Source: Massilia sp. IC2-477 (GTDB lineage: Bacteria; Pseudomonadota; Gammaproteobacteria; Burkholderiales; Burkholderiaceae_D). From it: 64,000 nucleotides of DNA. Positions 62,361 through 64,000 of the stretch are shown piece after piece (the stretch's first letter is position 1; the number at the start of each line of letters is the position of its first letter). The translations under genes and the position numbers were made by a program. Location: contig NZ_JAJFEQ010000001.1 of assembly GCF_020707265.1 (NCBI RefSeq), positions 248,001-312,000 of the forward strand, read 5' to 3'. A model generated the notes under the pieces. That model saw only the letters and a program-made list of their open reading frames with translations, was not told where the DNA came from and did not search any database.

Positions 62361-64000
62361 TTAGAACGACTGGTTGTAGCGCACGTAGAAGAAGCGGTCG
62401 ATCGGGTAATCCGCATCCACGCGCGACGACGAGGCGGCGGTGGTGGTGATCAGGCGCGGCGACTTGTCGAACAGGTTGTTGACGCCGACCATGATCTGGC
62501 CGTTCCAGTTGGTCTTGTAGCCGACGCTCAGGTCGGTGTACGAGGTGCTGCCCAGCTTGTTGTAGTTCTTGCCCCAGCTGGCTTCGCCGCCGATGTTCGA
62601 GCATTCCTCGGCATTCACCTTGTAGCAACGGTCTTTCACGCCGCTGTAGTAGCGGGTGGTCCAGGTGGCGTTCCAGTTACCCAGGCTCCAGTCCAGCGAC
62701 AGGTTCGACTTGACGCGGTTGTAGAAGTACTGGCCTGCGTAGTCGGTCCATTCGGCGCCGGTGGTTGCCTGGTCGCGCAGCTTGTCGACGTACGAGGTTT
62801 CCGAACGGACCGCGAACTGGCCGTACTGGGTGCGCGGCAGGCGGTAGTTGATCGACAGGTCGAGACCTTCGGTCATCAGCGCGCCCTTGTTGGCGTTGCC
62901 GCGGTTCAGCGAGATGATCTGGCCGGTGGCCGGATCGCGCTTCAGGGCCGCGCAGTACGGAGCCAGGTTGTCGACGTAGCAGTATTCCGCCACTTCGGTT
63001 GCCGTGATCGCCGTGATCTGGTTGGTGATCTTGACGTTGAACCAGTCCAGTGCCACGGTCAGGCCCGGCACGTAGGACGGGCTGTAGACGAAGCCGGCGG
63101 TCTTGGTGATCGCGGTCTCCGGCGTCAGGGCGCTGTTGCCGGCGCCTGCCACGAACGGGTAGGGGCTCTGGTCACCCGCGCCGCTGGTGATCGGTCCGGT
63201 CTGGGCCAACTGGCGGAAGCCCGCGCCGGCGCCTGCCGCCGCGCAGCGTGCGGCTACGGCCGCGTCGCCGGTCGCGCCGTACAGCGAATCGCAAGGATCG
63301 ACGTAGGTGTCGAAGGTCTGCTGGCCGCCGCCGAAGGTGTCGCCCACGGCCGGAGCACGGAAGCCCTCGGCCCAGGTGCCGCGCACCAGCAGGTCCTTCA
63401 TCGGCTTCCACATGAAGCTGGCCTTGCTGTTGTTGGTCACGCCGAAGTTGCTGTAGTCGGAATGGCGAGTGGCCAGGTTAACGCTCAGCAGTTCAGCCAT
63501 GGTCACGCCCTTCAGCAGCGGGACGTTCAGCTCGAGGTAGGCTTCCTTGACGGTGTAGCGGCCGCGGGTCGGGTTGCCGGCCAGGTCGGTCGAATAGCCA
63601 GACTGCTCGAACTGGCCCGGCAGGTCATAGCCCTTCACTTCGCGGTGCTCGACGCCGCCCGCGAGGCCGATCGCGCCCGCCGGCAGGGTATAGATCTCGC
63701 CGCCGATGTTGGCGGTGGCGCTGTTGATGGTGCTGCCATAGCTTGCCTGGCCGGTTGCCATCACGTAGCGCATGATGTCCGGGTTCGAGGCCGATGGGCC
63801 GCCGATGATGTTCCACGGCAGGCATTCCGCCAGCGCGATCGGAGCCGCTGCGGTGCCGCACTGGACCACGCCCGAGGCGTTCAGGAAGGACGGGCCGAGG
63901 GCCTTCTTCAGGTTCAGCAGGTTGACGTTGCCGGTGCCCAGCAGCGAGCCTTTGACAGCGCTGTGGTTGTAGCCGACGTCCCAGTTCCATGGCAGCGAAC
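62361..64000 (-). CDS. TonB-dependent outer-membrane receptor 4, C-terminal part
   Basis: About 546 residues are inside the window and the frame continues past the right edge, so plug and signal peptide are not seen. The barrel includes the conserved FMWKPMKDLLVRGTWAEGFRAPAVGDTFGGG and ENLDL-like TPETAITKTAGFVYSP segments, the motif VGVNNLFDKSPRL near the end, and the terminal aromatic YVRYNQSF. Paired cysteines occur in extracellular-type loops. It reads in the same direction as map, upstream of it. The ligand is unknown. Confidence 0.93.
   Translation of the reverse strand, partial: SLPWNWDVGYNHSAVKGSLLGTGNVNLLNLKKALGPSFLNASGVVQCGTAAAPIALAECLPWNIIGGPSASNPDIMRYVMATGQASYGSTINSATANIGGEIYTLPAGAIGLAGGVEHREVKGYDLPGQFEQSGYSTDLAGNPTRGRYTVKEAYLELNVPLLKGVTMAELLSVNLATRHSDYSNFGVTNNSKASFMWKPMKDLLVRGTWAEGFRAPAVGDTFGGGQQTFDTYVDPCDSLYGATGDAAVAARCAAAGAGAGFRQLAQTGPITSGAGDQSPYPFVAGAGNSALTPETAITKTAGFVYSPSYVPGLTVALDWFNVKITNQITAITATEVAEYCYVDNLAPYCAALKRDPATGQIISLNRGNANKGALMTEGLDLSINYRLPRTQYGQFAVRSETSYVDKLRDQATTGAEWTDYAGQYFYNRVKSNLSLDWSLGNWNATWTTRYYSGVKDRCYKVNAEECSNIGGEASWGKNYNKLGSTSYTDLSVGYKTNWNGQIMVGVNNLFDKSPRLITTTAASSSRVDADYPIDRFFYVRYNQSF

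Overview
The window is GC-rich, densely coded chromosomal DNA from a betaproteobacterium, most likely an Oxalobacteraceae member of the Massilia/Duganella/Janthinobacterium type. The case rests on gene content and order (obgE-proB, rsxB-nth, tkt-gap, glnA-ntrB-ntrC), an intracellular polyhydroxybutyrate depolymerase with PHA-granule genes, and many large TonB-dependent receptors. There is no insertion sequence, prophage, CRISPR array or rRNA. One tRNA, tRNA-Pro(CGG), is present.

Layout. Positions 1-2071 hold the N-terminal part of an S9 prolyl-oligopeptidase-type enzyme and a pair of tiny uncharacterised ORFs. Positions 2278-12437 are a complete assimilatory nitrate locus: nasT-nasS, then a sigma-54 promoter, an ANTAR-type two-hairpin leader and a terminator, then nitrate transporter, nirB, nirD, an FAD/NADH reductase and the molybdenum nitrate reductase. 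Positions 12434-25279 are housekeeping: dienelactone hydrolase, tRNA-Pro, ispB, rplU-rpmA-obgE-proB, a chemoreceptor, nth-rsxB, phaZ, a ferredoxin-NADP reductase and ferredoxin. Positions 25463-27246 carry a probable M4-like metalloprotease translationally coupled to a probable emfourin-type inhibitor. Positions 27416-38517 hold PHA-granule, acyl-CoA-binding, FKBP, EI24, molybdopterin-binding, penicillin-binding, TAXI-type, CocE-type, TauE and rhodanese proteins. Positions 38555-43510 form the nitrogen control block (glnA with NtrC/sigma-54 sites, a DUF4124 protein, ntrB, ntrC). After corA, an EamA exporter and a COG2509 flavoprotein, the last 16 kb hold four TonB-dependent receptors interleaved with rsmE, tkt, gapA and map.

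How it fits together. Nitrogen is the theme. NtrB/NtrC and sigma-54 would start transcription of glnA and the nitrate operon under nitrogen limitation, and NasS/NasT would let transcription through the nitrate leader only when nitrate is present. NtrC-like dyads also lie upstream of three TonB receptors, which suggests (inference) that outer-membrane uptake is tied to nitrogen status. A second theme is an interspersed two-hairpin repeat with GTAGGGTG-type ends, seen three times; its ends coincide with stop codons of neighbouring genes in three cases. The most attention-worthy items are the dual-control nitrate leader, the NtrC-like sites at TonB receptors, the stop-codon-associated repeat, the protease/inhibitor pair and the two sub-40-residue ORFs.
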